From Chara braunii (taxonomy: Eukaryota > Streptophyta > Charophyceae > Charales > Characeae), in contig BFEA01000001.1 of assembly GCA_003427395.1 (NCBI GenBank), forward strand, positions 13,528,967 through 13,592,966: DNA of 64,000 bases. Reading direction: 5' to 3'. Within the stretch, counting starts at the first letter, position 1; each line of letters begins with the position of its first letter. A program made the position numbers and the translations under genes. The notes below the pieces were generated by a model. It ran no database searches. It had not been told where the DNA came from and worked only from the letters and a program-made list of their open reading frames with translations. Shown here in pieces: positions 44,761 through 55,705 of the stretch.

Positions 44761-45473
44761 TATTGGACTCACATGCGAACCGACACCTTGGGGGGCTGAG
44801 GTCCCAAGCTCGACCCGTCGCCCGTCGACTAGGACGCACGAACACGCCACTCTAAAGACATAAAAATTAAAACACACACACACACACGGACAACGACACA
44901 AACAAAAAATGCATACAATCCTAGTCCCTTCAGTACCTATCCCATAACTTTCCGATGCGAAAATCGGATAGGCCACGCGCGCGAGACTTAGTATAAAACC
45001 GAGCGGACGCAGGACTTTCCCATATCGACTAGCAATATATGAATATGCAATCAGCCACGATGATGAAGTATTATGTAGTACCCATAACCAAATAGTCCCT
45101 CGTGGGCTCGAGTAACGCTTATGACACTCAAGTCTCAAACTCGAAGTATCGTGAGGGTCTACCCCTTCACGATATTGCACGACTGAAGGAACAACCGTGC
45201 GGCCTCCGGGCCACCTCCGGCCTTTAGGCTGAGTGTCCCCGTGGGCAGGGGAAATAGACTCTGCGTGGGGGGGTGATCCCTTCCATGCAGAGTCTAGGAC
45301 CTGGGATGTCCTGGACGAGGACCACGAATCCAGACCCATGACCAACGTCCGACTAAAAAATCTTTAAAAAGTAAACAATCGGTAAAGGAAGAGAATTCTC
45401 CTTTCTTTCTCAACCTTGATCTCAATTTAACCCTTAACCGTGGACTCCTTAGGCCACACGAAAACCCAAACAT

Positions 45474-45476
<3 letters not shown>

Positions 45477-45552
<76 letters not shown>
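45477..45552. repeat. (TA)n microsatellite
   Basis: About 76 bases of TA, directly abutting copy 3 of the GC-rich repeat. Confidence 0.98.
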
Positions 45553-45555
<3 letters not shown>

Positions 45556-45650
45556 GGTAACCGACGTTCAGGACGGGCGGAACGCCCAAACCCGAACGCC
45601 CAAACGTATGGGACCCCTAGGGGATGCGTTCGGCCGCCCGGATGTTGGTG
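45553..45650 (+). repeat. GC-rich dispersed repeat, copy 3
   Basis: CAGGGTAACCGACGTTCAGG and CCCAAACCCGAACGCCCAAA match copy 1 at 371 in order and spacing. Here it follows a TA tract rather than ending in poly-A. Confidence 0.6.
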
Positions 45651-48180
45651 CGTGCATATGACCGTACTCGTCGTACTGAGACATCTGCTCCTATTCAACC
45701 AACTGACCCTTTTCCTCCTCCTCCGACAGAGGAGATCGCCGAGGACGAGTCTGCTCCCTCTGAGGTCGTTCTTCAGCAACAGACGGACGCCTCCGCACGT
45801 CCACAACGCACTCGTCGATGCCCTCGACGTCTTGACGATTGACACTTTGATCACCTACTATCTCCCTACTGACTCACACCATTAGATACTCCATCATCAT
45901 CTTATTCCGGATGTCAGCGTTTTGTGGCTTTGCATCCATATCGACTCGACTTCTACTTCATCGACGTCATCGACTACTTCGACGACTTCAGCTACCTTAT
46001 CGACTTCAGTCACCTTATCGGTTTTAACTACTTTGGACGTGACTCCCTGAGTCCCCCCCCCCACACCACCACCCTACCCTATATATTCCATGTATATTCA
46101 CTTAGCTGGGTCTCCTTGAGTTGGGCTCTCCCTTGGTATCGCATAGGCATTGAGACCGTAGTGTTATCTTGGCTTCCCTGCTCCCAGATTTAGCTCCTCC
46201 CTTCCCCAGTCGGTGAGTTGTGTGCATGTTTCCCTCACCCACTTCCCTCATCACCCTAGTGTCGGCTCTTGCATGCCTTCAGTTAGGCATATCTCCACCA
46301 TATTCCAGGCTCCCTTTTTCCATGGTCGACCCTGCATGGTGTCACCCTTTTGTCGAGCATTACCCGCCCTGATGGTCTATCTGTTAGGGTCATTGGTTTT
46401 GTTTCGCTACCACTCTCTCACCTTGAGCCTGATGACCTATCCTACTTGATGTGTGACTGCCCTTAGGAGTTTAAATTCTTAGGCTGCATTCACCCCCTTT
46501 GAGACCATCCCATTCTTAGTGGTTCAACGACATGATATTATCTTATGACATATTGTTTTTTTTCCTTTCAGCACTGAGGCTATTCAAGTTGTCTTCAGGA
46601 CTTTAGGATTGTATATTGCTACATTTCATTTTCTGTTGTTAGCTACGATGTGTATACCAGACATTTGCTTTTCATTTGACATTATGTAGCTTAGACTGCA
46701 TCGCATGGACTCCGCATGGAGCGTGCTCCACATCTTAGATTTCTTAGCTTTCTTTATTGCAAAGTTCTGCTGCTTTTGCGGATAACGTGTTTATGGCTCT
46801 TGCGATCCATTACAGGTCTGAGGATCGTGGAGCGGACCCCCATCTACCCTGGCCTACAACCAGGGTCTGTTTGGCCATTTGCCAGTTCGGCCTGCAGGAC
46901 CAGGTCGTGGCCTGACCCCACACGCCGTGTACTATTCCAGTCTAGTCCAGTCTTGCCCGGTACCACTGTCGGTACGAGGCCATTCCAGTCCAGTCTAGTC
47001 AGTCCGCTGGGGGTATACCCCAACTGTTGTTTGTTTTTCATCATTTTTCACTTTTGCACATCTTGAAGTACGTGCGTGTTGAGTCTGCGTTGGGGTTGTG
47101 CTGTCCCTTCCAGCTCCATCTCTACCTCCTCCTTCGCCAACCCTTCTTCTCCATCCTGACGGACCGCCATCCCGGCGGGTCCGACACACATGCACAATAT
47201 TTTTTGTTGATCCTGTCTACCATCTATAGATAAGGGAACGCGCTCGGGAGGATTAACGAGAAAGAAAACTCGCTCATGCTTGACTTCAGTTAAACTTTGT
47301 GGAATGACTTGAAAAATGTATTATAAATCGGAGTTTATCTGATGCACATGGTCGTTGCTCGATTACGAAGGAGTGCACGCGTCACCAGGTGAGCCTTTTC
47401 TCCCCCCTCTTTCTCCCTCTTATTCTTGTTCTTCTTTTTCTGCGGACGATCTTCATCCTTCGACGCGCTTTTTTTTCTTCTTGTTTTTTTTTTCGTTTCT
47501 TCGACTATGTGCACTTTTTTTTTTTCTTTGTCCCGCAATCGCCTTTTCCCTTTTCGCATCTTTGCCTCCTTCTAGAGCCTTCACACTCGTCTAACTTCTC
47601 GCGCTCTTTTCCTCTTTTTGTACTCGTCTTCTTCTTGATATGTGTGTTCCTCCACTCTCGTTTTCGCCTCCTTCCCGTTCATCGTTTTTTTTCTCTCGTT
47701 CGTCTCCTTCTCCTTAGTGTTCCCTCATCCCCCATTTTTCTTTTTTGTTTGTCCTCGGTTCCCATTCATACGTGCACTGTCAATAATTACAATTAAAAAA
47801 TGGATGTATATGTTCGTAGTCACGTCCATATACGTTAAAGTAACATAAATTATACATAAAATATAAATAAAAATAAAAATACATCTAAATAAAAAGAATA
47901 TAATATATATGTCAGGTGCAGTCTACTTTCGTCCACAATTATTTATGCAACAAGCGTAAAGCACAATACAATACCTTTGTACTTGCTTCGACAATGTACT
48001 ATGAATGAACTGCACAAGGATTGAAAGTTTAAATTCACTTTTGCAGGCGAAACAAATCTAGCGGTGATGCTTGAAACGCCAATTTAGGCCTTGTAGTAGG
48101 TGTCGATTTAGGCCCTGTAGCCCGGTAGAGCTTAAGGTCGTTAGAAGTCTGGCAGACCCGGTACCAACCGGAAAAATATA
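45651..48180. other. Intergenic, no gene recognised
   Basis: Only short open frames without domains. A C/T-rich tract lies at 47389-47770. A GTCCAGTCTAGTC-like motif is repeated around 46935-47005. Confidence 0.5.
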
Positions 48181-48184
48181 AGTC

Positions 48185-48685
48185 TCATACTCTCAGTCTA
48201 ATTTTAGCAGTAGCATCTTTGGAAAGTATGGTGAGGTTAAGAACGGGCAAAAGTTCAGTCAACAGGCCCTGGGATACCGTTACCGGTCCGGAGCCGACCA
48301 AAATGTCAATTGAGCCGTTACGAGGCTCCAAGGGAAAACACACATTATTCAAGACCCAACCATCTTCGAAGGCATGAATGGTGTCGTCGTTTACTTTTTT
48401 TAAGGGGAATCTCGTGTTATCCTTCAAGACGGAGACCATTATCTCCTTCAATCAATTTGGCTTTAATCTGTCCAACAACGTGTTTAACTTTAATTCAAAT
48501 CCCCCTCCTTGTATGGCCATTTCTCTTGGATCCAGGTCCACAGGGTATATGCCATTGCCAAAGCATAACGCCAACAATGCCCAAAAGTAGTCTTCATCTT
48601 CTTAGTAGCCCCGTTGTTCCGCTTGTCCGGTGGGTGGGAACTGAGCACTGTTCCTATTGTTTACATCATCTTCCATCTCCTCCAT
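48185..48685 (-). pseudogene. Broken reading frame of unknown family
   Basis: One frame of 167 codons from the ATG at 48685 has two in-frame stops (48602-48604 and 48452-48454). Its segments look protein-like: MEEMEDDVNNRNSAQFPPTG, EDEDYFWALLALCFGNGIYP, GGGFELKLNTLLDRL, then DNTRFPLKKVNDDTIHAFED and ILVGSGPVTVSQGLLTELL. Another frame upstream (to about 48735) may continue it after a frameshift. I do not recognise the family. Confidence 0.45.
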
Positions 48686-49017
48686 TGATGTATGATATCC
48701 TACTTTCTTCTATGAAACTTCTCAACAGTTCTCTCTAGGTCTATCCACGACCCAGTATACAAAACTCTCCAATCCAAACTCTCCGCAGTGGCACGCGGGT
48801 AGGTTGTCACCCGAACTGTCAGCTATGGATGGTGAAGCTTGCCACCAGCACCAGTTTGCCCCGTCGACGGGAAAAGAGTCAAGAATCCTGAGGCACTATG
48901 TCGGCTATAGTGACTTGGTTGAGTGTAGGGTGCCGGGTAGCACCAGGGCAAAGAGCTTAGTGCCGGCTGGAGTGTTTCCTTGCAGTCCCCATCTTGGGCC
49001 TTGGGCGTACATTTCTT

Positions 49018-49085
49018 CCCCCCCCCCCCCCCCCCCCCCCAGAAAATGGGCAATGGCCTTGAGATTTCATCATTGAATTGACCAG
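49018..49085 (-). repeat. SINE 3' tail beside a C22 tract
   Basis: The minus strand has GAAATCTCAAGGCCATTGCC then CATTTTCT. This is the same tail as the SINE at 57540, which has GATATCTCAAGGCTGTCGCC. A run of about 22 C adjoins it. Confidence 0.65.
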
Positions 49086-49119
49086 CCACAGGTAAGTCAG
49101 AATTATCTCATTACCAACT

Positions 49120-49245
49120 ACCAACTGCTGGCCTCAGTTGGTACATCCCTGAATTGTTCAAATACAGACTCAAGCAGATGAGTAGAATCGAACAGTACAA
49201 TTCTGGATTACCTAGGGCAGGTCAGATCCATGATATCTCAAGAAG
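49120..49245 (+). repeat. tRNA-derived SINE, plus strand
   Basis: CTGGCCTCAGTTGGTACA (box A region) and ATTGTTCAAATACAGACTCA, later GATATCTCAAGAAGGCC. Head and tail are in family order; box B is degraded. Confidence 0.65.
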
Positions 49246-49249
49246 GCCT

Positions 49250-49345
49250 CATTCCGTCCATCTGGTTGCGTCTGGATTCGAACCTGGGTATAGCTACAGT
49301 GGCGTTGTTGGTCTTGGGTGTACCATTCAGCCCCACGGACTTGAT
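49250..49345 (-). repeat. tRNA-derived SINE with perfect box B
   Basis: The minus strand carries GGTTCGAATCC, preceded by GGTACACCCAAGACC and followed by AGACGCAACCAGATGG, as in the 57540 copy. Confidence 0.7.
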
Positions 49346-49599
49346 CCCTCGTTCTACTGCGCATTTGTTCAGTCCCTGTTTCGCCCCCGGGAGATTGGGT
49401 GGTCCACAAAGTACGTGCTGGTTGTGCCGCAAGTTGGATGTCTGGGCGGGGTTTAGCGCAGGCTTGTGTCGCTTGCCAGTTTGGGTGGGGGTGTGCGCAG
49501 CGTTATGCCGCTGGCGTGTCGGAGGTCATCCATCATCTGCGTTCCATGAGCAGCGGCAGCTCAGCCCCTGGCCTTCTCCGTCGTCTTCGACCCCCCCTC

Positions 49600-52080
49600 C
49601 TCCACTTCTGCGTCAAGTGGCTACCTTAGTCATTCCTGACGGTAAGCTCATTCCTCTCCATCTCCTTTCTCCCTCCTATTACCCTTCCTTCGTTGTCGTG
49701 TGACCCTTTGGGCCTTTGGGCCTCGAAATGTGCGAAAAACGAGAGTTCACCGCCATGATTTTTGTCTTTTGTGCATGTCGAGAGCAGTGCAGCGAGGCCC
49801 TTTGGCGCCCCCGCCGCGCTCCCGTTCGGTATCTTCATCTTTGTCAGCATCTCCCTCGCCGCCTTCCTTTTCTTCGCCTGTCTCCATCTCCTCTGCTTCC
49901 GCTCACCGCTTTCCTTTTCTACCGGTAGTCGATTAGGCCCCAGTTGCACCACTCATCAGCGGTAAAGGTTTTGAACTCATCTGGACAAATTCGTGTCCAG
50001 GTGCATTCAAAAAATCCTGACGGAATCAGACGGATGGTGAGTGGTGCAACTAGGCCCTTAGTCTATGTGATGTTAGGTTGACGACGAGGACGAGCGGATG
50101 AATAGGGAAAATAACGAATGGCGACGGCGAGGACGACGGAGGGTAAGAGAGGGAGAAAATACTTATTTAGGTGGAGGGGCAGGAAATTTCTAGAGGGCTA
50201 GGCGAGGAGAGGTGGATGAGAAGACAAGGAGGGAGAGAAGGAGAGACGGAAGTAGAGAAATAGGTAATGTGTGGTAATTGGATATTTTGTGACAATATAT
50301 ATAAAAGAAAAAGAGACAAAAAGAAAAAAAGAAAAAAGAGAAAAAAAGAAAAAAAAAAAAAAGATACGTTGATCTGTGGGATGTGTTATTTGCTTTGTGA
50401 TAATTGGATTATCTTTCTTTCCCTATCTTTCTTTCCCTGTCAGGTTTGGTTTCCTCCTCCCTTTCTTTACCTCTTTGCCTTTTGGCTGCGTGCAAGTGGG
50501 TCCTTGTGACACACGGGGATGGGGGCAGCCAGCGCTCAACCTGTCATCCACGTGGCTGGCCTTGTACGTAAGAGGTTATGAACAGGTGGAGCTTTCCTTA
50601 CGTCTTCCCCTTCCCCTTTTTTTCCTTTTCTTTTTTTCTTTCCCCTTTTTTTCGCTTCTGCGCTCTGATTCACAATGTGACAATATATATATTTTTTTGG
50701 GAGTGTGTGGTAATTAGAGATGCTGGTTCCCTCCCTTTTGAGACTCCGCTCTGTTTATCCTGCGGGCGTTTCCGGCTGGGGTAGGAGGCTGGGAATCGAA
50801 TCGGCAGCAGCGCCTGGCTCTGATGTGCGTGCGGCTTCTCACCCCCGTTTATCGTCGCGCCGGCCATAACTTTTTTTCGGGCTTATCGCCTTTGACGCTC
50901 GGAATCGTCCCCCTTGATCTTTCAGTCCATCCTCTGCTCCTCCCACTGCAGCAACCCGTTAGTTAATTCTTTTCTTACCTCCTTTTCGTGCTCCTCTCCT
51001 GTTGTCATTGTCCTTCTCTCCTCCTTCTCCTCCTCCTTCTCCTCCTCCTTGTTACTCCGTTGCTCTCCTCGTAGCCACCTCCTCCACCGCGGCTCTTGTC
51101 TTCATCTGCTTCCTCCCCCCCCCAACATCTCCTCATCCTCCCGTCTTCTCTTTCCTTGTCGCCTCCTCTTCCTCCGTGTGGTCCTTCTTCTACGTGATAG
51201 CTTGTTGCTGTTGAATATGAGAGGGCAAAGCGGAAAGATAACGTCGGCATGTTATGAAGTGTGGGGACGGCGTAGGGGATTGGTGGGAGAGTGAAGGTAC
51301 ACAAGCTAATGGGAGGACAAGAGGAGAGAGGACGACGCGATGGCTGTGAGGATGAGGAGGTGAAAAAATGACCGGAGGAGATATCGGTAGTTTTCGGTGA
51401 ATGGTTACAGTATGTACGTATATCACCCTGCACGTTATTTATGGTGCTGCTTTGCGGGTCTGATGGTAGGTAGCATACTTACTCCCGCCAGCACTTTTGT
51501 CGACGTATCTGGACGCAATTACGTCTGGTTCTGCATGTATCTGGCTGCAAGTCCGTCCAGAAATCAACCGAGAAGCTTGTGTGAGTATCTGCCGTATTTA
51601 TGACCGCTACTGGATGCACCTGACCGCGATTACGTCTAGTTTGTCCTCGGCGGCTGCATGACCAGCAGCAGAACTCGTCCTCCATGATTGCTCACCCTCA
51701 CGTCTTCGTCCTTCACCTGCTCTCACTTCCTTCCCCCTCCGGTACCTTGTCGCTTTCAACGACTCCTACCTGGTCACTTCTCGTCGATTGGCAAGTAAAA
51801 AAATAGCCATCGTACGAGTAGAGTGCTGCTGCTCTTTCCTCCCTCCACCCCCTGTTCCGCATGTGTTCCCGTCTTCCTGTCCTCCTCACTTCTCCTAATC
51901 TTCTCCTTCCACGTGTCCACCTCTCGCCTCCTGTTCCTTGTGTTTGTCCCATCGTCTCTTTGTCACCGCCGTTCTTGTACGTCCATCCCTGTTTTACTTG
52001 GTTTCCCTTCATGGTCCTCATCCGTTCTCTCTCTTCCGCGCCCTCTCCTTGATCTGGCTCTATCGCGCCGCCTCCTTGAT
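49600..52080. other. Alternating pyrimidine-rich and purine-rich tracts, no gene
   Basis: Plus-strand C/T-rich at 49560-49930, 50590-50660, 50930-51200 and 51720-52090; A/G-rich at 50080-50370 and 51220-51390. Open frames here reflect the composition bias. Confidence 0.6.
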
Positions 52081-52315
52081 CTGGCTCTATCGTCCACTGC
52101 TTAACGTATCGTCCTTTCTCTCCATTGCATTCCCCCATCATCATCCCGCATTGCCCGTTCTGTATATCGCCACAACCATGCTATGCGCTGCCTCCTTGAT
52201 CTTGGCACATCATACTGGATGTGGTGGCCCGTGGATAAATCGGTGGATAATCAGTTGTGCTGGATGAGAGCGGAGTGTGCGACTACTGCCTGTGTGGCGG
52301 ATGCCTTGTGTAGTG

Positions 52316-52362
<47 letters not shown>
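52316..52362. repeat. (TG)n microsatellite
   Basis: About 46 bases of TG. Confidence 0.98.
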
Positions 52363-52364
<2 letters not shown>

Positions 52365-52429
52365 GGATACTACACCCTTGCAGGGGTGGGGTGGATATCA
52401 GGATCGGCATGGATCCAGTTTTTGTACGC

Positions 52430-52512
52430 CGTGCCATGGCTGTAGTGGTTAAGAGGCTCGGCTCTTGAGGCTGAGGGCGCCGGTTCGAAACCGTGCGTGC
52501 ACGGAGGAGGTC
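52430..52512 (+). repeat. tRNA-like pol III element with good boxes A and B
   Basis: TGGCTGTAGTGG (box A) and GGTTCGAAACC (box B) are about 40 bases apart. CCGTGC/GCACGG can pair as an acceptor stem, but the T-stem is only three pairs and the anticodon arm is poor. It is called a tRNA-derived SINE head rather than a tRNA gene. Confidence 0.65.
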
Positions 52513-53205
52513 CTGTGGCTGACAAAGTACAGACTTGGCTCTATCGCATAGCATGTGGTGACGATATACAGAATGGACAATGCGGGATGATGAGGGGGAA
52601 TGCTATGGAGAGGAACGGCTATATATGTTACAAAAGGAGTTGCCTTATATGATTTGAATTGGCACAACTATACCTGAATGCGAGGAGAGAAGACGAGATG
52701 ACGTTCGCTCTTCCGCGCCGCCTCCTTGATCTTGGCTCTATCGCATAGCATGTTGGTGACAATATACAGAATGGACAATTGGGGGATGATGATGGGGGAA
52801 TGCTATGCAGAGGAGCGGCTATACGTTATGATGAAAGAGTTGCCTTATATGATTTGGGTTGGTGCAGCTATACGGATACGAGGAGAGAAGACGAGACGAA
52901 GGGGGAGGAGAGAGAGGTGGAAAAAGGAGGGAAGTCGGCGGGCAGTCGTCGATTTCCAGGCGGTCAGAAGAAGGAACAAGTAGAGAGAGGTGGTGCTCAT
53001 CAGCGATGATGTATCTGGCGAGAGATCGTCGGGAAGGGTAGTCTTGTGGGGGGAAGAGGATGTAGTCAATCACAGCTGCTGTACCTCAGTACGCTTGGAT
53101 CGCCACGTCCCTGGGAGATTGTCTCATGTGCTCACCCTCGTCGATCGCCTCCGTTCTTTCAGCTTGATCAACGTTCAGCACTTTTCAAACTTAGACTCTC
53201 TCTCT

Positions 53206-53620
53206 CTCTCTCTCCCTCCATCCCTCTCTCTTGTTCCTCCTATTCGCTGACGTGTGTCCCCGCCGCCTCCTCGTCTGCAAGGCTTTTTCGATCGACCCAA
53301 CGTCTCTGTGCACATCCACCTTGTATGGAAAACTCCGGTGTACGTATCCTCCCCATTCTTCTACTTAGCCGCATTATGATGCATCGATTTCCGTCCCACA
53401 GATTCCCTTCTCTCTCCCTCTTTCCCTCCATCCCTCTCTGTTGTTCCTCCTATTCGCTGACGTGTTTCTCCGCCTCCTCCTCGTCTGCAAGGCTTTTTCC
53501 ATCGACCCAACGTCTCTGTCCACGTCCGCCTCGTCTGGTCGATTCTGGTGTACGTATCCTCGCATTTTTCTACTTAGCCGCATTCTGATGCTTTGATTTT
53601 CGTCCCACAAATCCCCGTCT
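53206..53620. repeat. Two tandem copies of a 208 bp unit
   Basis: TTGTTCCTCCTATTCGCTGA, CTCGTCTGCAAGGCTTTTTC, GACCCAACGTCTCTGT and CTACTTAGCCGCATT recur in order about 208 bases apart. Confidence 0.92.
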
Positions 53621-53734
53621 CTCTCCGCGATTTCCCTTTCCGACCGACCTTGTCCTTGTATTACTGTGATACTCTTGTCTTGCTCACTCTTGTCTTGCGC
53701 ACTCTTGTCTTGCTCACTGATAAAAGTATGTTAT

Positions 53735-53815
53735 GTTTGCCAAGACCCAAATCCGTGGCCTCACGGATTCGAACCGGTGATCTCAGCCATAACAGCTGGA
53801 TGTCTTAACCAGACT
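53735..53815 (-). repeat. tRNA-like pol III element
   Basis: The minus strand reads GTCTGGTTAAGACATCCAGC and then ACCGGTTCGAATCCGTGAGG, giving a perfect box B (GGTTCGAATCC) and a weaker box A. Confidence 0.65.
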
Positions 53816-53824
53816 CCTTGTGTT

Positions 53825-53828
<4 letters not shown>

Positions 53829-53859
<31 letters not shown>
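53829..53859. repeat. (TC)n microsatellite
   Basis: About 30 bases of TC next to the tRNA-like element. Confidence 0.95.
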
Positions 53860-53863
<4 letters not shown>

Positions 53864-54384
53864 CACACTCCTGAATCTCTTATCTCCCGCTTGCACGTCC
53901 TGGGGCTGCGAGTCGTCTCGGTCATCAGCGTGCCTTCTCCCTCTCTCTTTCTCTGTGTCCCTTTTTATTCGCTCCTCCCGTACGTTCCCCCATCCTGAAT
54001 CTCTCTCCTTATAGATCTTAGCACAGAAAGGAAGTTTGGAGGACACTGAAAGAAATCATTCCGGTGTAAGGGGTATGTATGATAAACGTGCGAGAACGGC
54101 TCAGAAATACTAAGGGGTGAATAAAAAAGACGGACGTTAATGACCTCTGCCTGTTACCGATCCTGGAGAACAGGCAATCACGCAAGTCCGTGAAAACATC
54201 ACGTCTTGCAAAGTTGGAACGTGCGATCCAAATGGTTTAAAGTTTGTCAAAGACGTTGGAAAACAAAGGGTGAAGATTGAAACCGGGTTTTGGCGAATTC
54301 CAGGAAAAAAAAACCGAAATGACAGCGATTCGGTAGTGGGTAGGTCATGAGAAGAGCAGCAGTGATAGGTCATGAGAAGAAGAA

Positions 54385-54512
54385 TTGAACTGAATTAAAT
54401 CAAATTGAATTGAATTGAATCAAATCAAATTGAATTGAATTAAATCAAATCAAATCAAATTGAATTGAATGGAATGGAATGGAATGGAATTGAATGGAAT
54501 GGAATTGAAAAG
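54385..54512. repeat. Pentanucleotide satellite (GAATT / AATCA / GGAAT)
   Basis: Runs of GAATT and AATCA units grade into GGAAT units, about 125 bases in all. Confidence 0.93.
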
Positions 54513-54525
54513 AATCCTACATTAA

Positions 54526-54640
54526 AAAAAACAAAAAACAAAAAAAGAATCCTACGTCACGAGCCGATCTCAAGGATCGAACACGCGACCGCTCAGATGG
54601 GAGTTGGACGGTCAACCCCACCTCGGCACGGAATACTCTG
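54526..54640 (-). repeat. tRNA-derived repeat, family B, copy 1
   Basis: The minus strand reads GGGTTGACCGTCCAACTCCC then GGTCGCGTGTTCGATCCTTG, ending near a T-rich stretch. It is the same family as 54745 and 54960. Confidence 0.7.
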
Positions 54641-54744
54641 TGTCCTCGTCCGCACCCAGTTACGGTCACACCCAGCTACGTGCTGGCACCCTCCTCCTCC
54701 TCCTCCTCTTCTTCTTCTTCTTGTTCTTCTTAAGTATAGGGGCT

Positions 54745-54850
54745 TAACTTATACCCCAGTCAGCTTAGCCGTTTGGTTGAGCGTCCAACCCCCATGTGGG
54801 AGGTCGCGTGTTCGATCCTTCATGTCAATTCCGCGTCGATTCATGTGGGA
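54745..54850 (+). repeat. tRNA-derived repeat, family B, copy 2
   Basis: TTAGCCGTTTGGTTGAGCGT (box A region), CCCATGTGGGAGG (anticodon-arm like) and GTGTTCGATCC (box B). Confidence 0.75.
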
Positions 54851-54949
54851 GGTCCTTGTATAGCAGGCTGTCTGCGTCCACGAGTCGGAGACTTCCCACC
54901 TACCGGCAAAGAGGAAGCAGCCTAAATCGACGTACTTGAACCGCGGAAT

Positions 54950-55045
54950 TCACATGAATCGATGCAGAATTGACATGAATCGAACACGCGACCTCCCACA
55001 TGGGAGTTGGACGCTCAACCAAACGGCTAAGCTGACTGGGGTATA
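54950..55045 (-). repeat. tRNA-derived repeat, family B, copy 3
   Basis: Inverted relative to copy 2 and nearly identical over box A through box B (GTCGCGTGTTCGATTCATGT on the minus strand). Confidence 0.75.
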
Positions 55046-55057
55046 AATTAAGCCCCT

Positions 55058-55165
55058 ACAGTCTTCCCCCGAATACAACGTACGGTCATTATAGCTGAAT
55101 TTAGACTGAAAAGATACACCAAATTCAGCTATAATGACCGTACATTGTATTCCGGGGCAGACTGT
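55058..55165. mobile_element. TA-flanked MITE, copy 2, nearly perfect hairpin
   Basis: Arms of about 45 bp starting CAGTCTTCCCCCGAATAC differ at three positions and surround an 18-base loop. Both ends abut TA. The left arm of the surrounding foldback shows the empty site (..AAGTATAGGGG..), where this element sits between a duplicated TA. Confidence 0.85.
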
Positions 55166-55264
55166 AGAATTAAAAGAAGAGGAGGAGGAGGAGGAGGAGG
55201 GTGCCAGCACTGCTTTTCGTACATCCTTCTAATGAACAAGCATTACACTTCCCCATGCATTACT

Positions 55265-55368
55265 ACCGTCTTCCCCCGAACATAACGCACCCTAAAAATG
55301 AATGTACACAAGCTAAATTTCCGGCCAGATACAGCCAAAATAAGGGTGCGTTGTGTTCGGGGAAAACG
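55265..55368. mobile_element. TA-flanked MITE, copy 3
   Basis: CCGTCTTCCCCCGAACATAA at the left and an inverted GTGCGTTGTGTTCGGGGAAA at the right. The internal ATGAATGTACAC and ATACAGCCA match copy 1. The right TA has decayed to TG. Confidence 0.8.
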
Positions 55369-55471
55369 TGCACATTGCCCGACGCCGCTTTTCGGCCAGG
55401 AAGTGCATCTGGCACTCAGGGGCTTTCTCCCAAGATCCGCATCACGGCACCCACCTCGCATTTCAACCACT

Positions 55472-55531
55472 GAAGAAGAAGAGGAAGAAGAAGAAGAAGT
55501 AGAAGAGGAAGAAGAAGAAGAAGAAGAAGAC
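55472..55531. repeat. (GAA)n microsatellite
   Basis: Imperfect GAA/GGA trinucleotide tract of about 60 bases. Confidence 0.95.
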
Positions 55532-55569
55532 GAAATGACAACGTTTTAAGAATGAAACAGCACCAGTTA

Positions 55570-55705
55570 GAATACCATCCTAAACTGTTGAAATACAGAC
55601 CTGAGTTCAAACTACAGTGAGAGCAGATGACTAACATACTACATGCAATTCTGAAGTACATAGGGCCTGCCAGCTCGATAATGATATCTCAAGGCTGCGG
55701 CCCTT
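55570..55705 (+). repeat. tRNA-derived SINE, plus strand
   Basis: CTGTTGAAATACAGACCTGA then GTTCAAACTACAGTG (box B region) and the tail AATGATATCTCAAGGCTGCG. Confidence 0.7.

Larger units (their letters stand above)
52105..52840. repeat. Three copies of a 100 bp repeat, two inverted relative to the first
   Basis: 52105-52200 (minus), 52545-52645 (plus) and 52728-52835 (plus) share TGACRATATACAGAATGGAC, GGGATGATGA and GGGGGAATGCTATG. A TG tract and a tRNA-like repeat lie between the arms. Confidence 0.8.
54680..55210. mobile_element. 531 bp foldback with terminal inverted repeats
   Basis: GTGCTGGCACC plus a CTC run at 54680 mirrors GAG-run plus GGTGCCAGCAC at 55210. Inside lie two head-on copies of a tRNA-derived repeat (54745-54850 plus, 54950-55045 minus). 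The right arm additionally carries a MITE that the left arm lacks. Confidence 0.75.

Noticed and set aside
44752-45345. 197-codon open frame on the minus strand
   Set aside because: Arg/Ser/Val-rich translation of repeat DNA; no recognisable domain.
45294-45854. 186-codon open frame on the minus strand
   Set aside because: A quarter of it is the TA microsatellite translated as Ile-Tyr repeats; the rest crosses the GC-rich repeat. No domain.
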